From contig PLSV01000187.1 in the NCBI GenBank assembly GCA_003165235.1, forward strand, positions 9,075 to 45,364: a stretch of DNA of 36,290 nt. Reading direction: 5' to 3'. A program made the translations under genes and the position numbers. Positions 36,237-36,290 of the stretch are shown one piece after another. Position 1 is the first letter of the stretch. Each line of letters starts with the position of its first letter. Source of the stretch: Syntrophobacteraceae bacterium (lineage in GTDB: Bacteria; Desulfobacterota; Syntrophobacteria; Syntrophobacterales; Syntrophobacteraceae). A model generated the notes under the pieces. It saw only the letters and a list, made by a program, of their open reading frames with translations, was not told the DNA's origin and searched no databases.

Positions 36237-36290
36237 CACTTATACTAAGTTGCGTTCAAGTTGAGGCAATCGAAAAGAGCGGGGAAGTGA
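36237..36290 (+). repeat. Window-edge copy of dispersed repeat end
   Basis: ATACTAAGTTGCGTTCAAGTTGAGGCAATCGAAAAGAGCGGGGAAGTGA, inverted relative to 13-66. Confidence 0.85.

Noticed and set aside
1-36290. CRISPR array
   Set aside because: No regularly spaced direct repeats with unique spacers were seen; the repeats present are dispersed or inverted.

Overview
This 36.3 kb window looks like a segment, possibly a whole contig, from an anaerobic bacterium. A Desulfobacterota-like host is my inference. The strongest content is a minus-strand cobamide locus at about 8.2-21.9 kb. It has two cobalamin riboswitches, each followed by a recognisable intrinsic terminator. The locus contains a ThiC-family HBI synthase candidate (BzaF), a BzaC-type methyltransferase fused to a Cys-rich DUF2284-like domain, two B12-binding radical SAM proteins (BzaD/BzaE-like), a CbiR-like cobamide-remodelling phosphodiesterase, CobT and CobS. 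Upstream of these lie CbiL, a CbiM/N-like/Q/O cobalt transporter and CbiX. Together they suggest a compact 'strip the lower ligand, make DMB, reattach' module, and its core is bracketed by related direct repeats. A second regulatory find is a c-di-GMP-I (GEMM-I) riboswitch-like RNA upstream of a J-domain protein and FliD. Other content includes LPS/glycan enzymes, a BKACE/hydroxyacyl-CoA dehydrogenase pair, a Cpx-like two-component system with a Spy/CpxP-like protein, a GloVer-repeat protein, outer-membrane proteins, an MgtC gene with an in-frame stop, an IS1182-like transposase fragment, a tmRNA 3'-end-like fragment, and several families of short dispersed repeats. One repeat family forms inverted termini at the window edges. 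All product names come from reading motifs and gene order; no database search was run.
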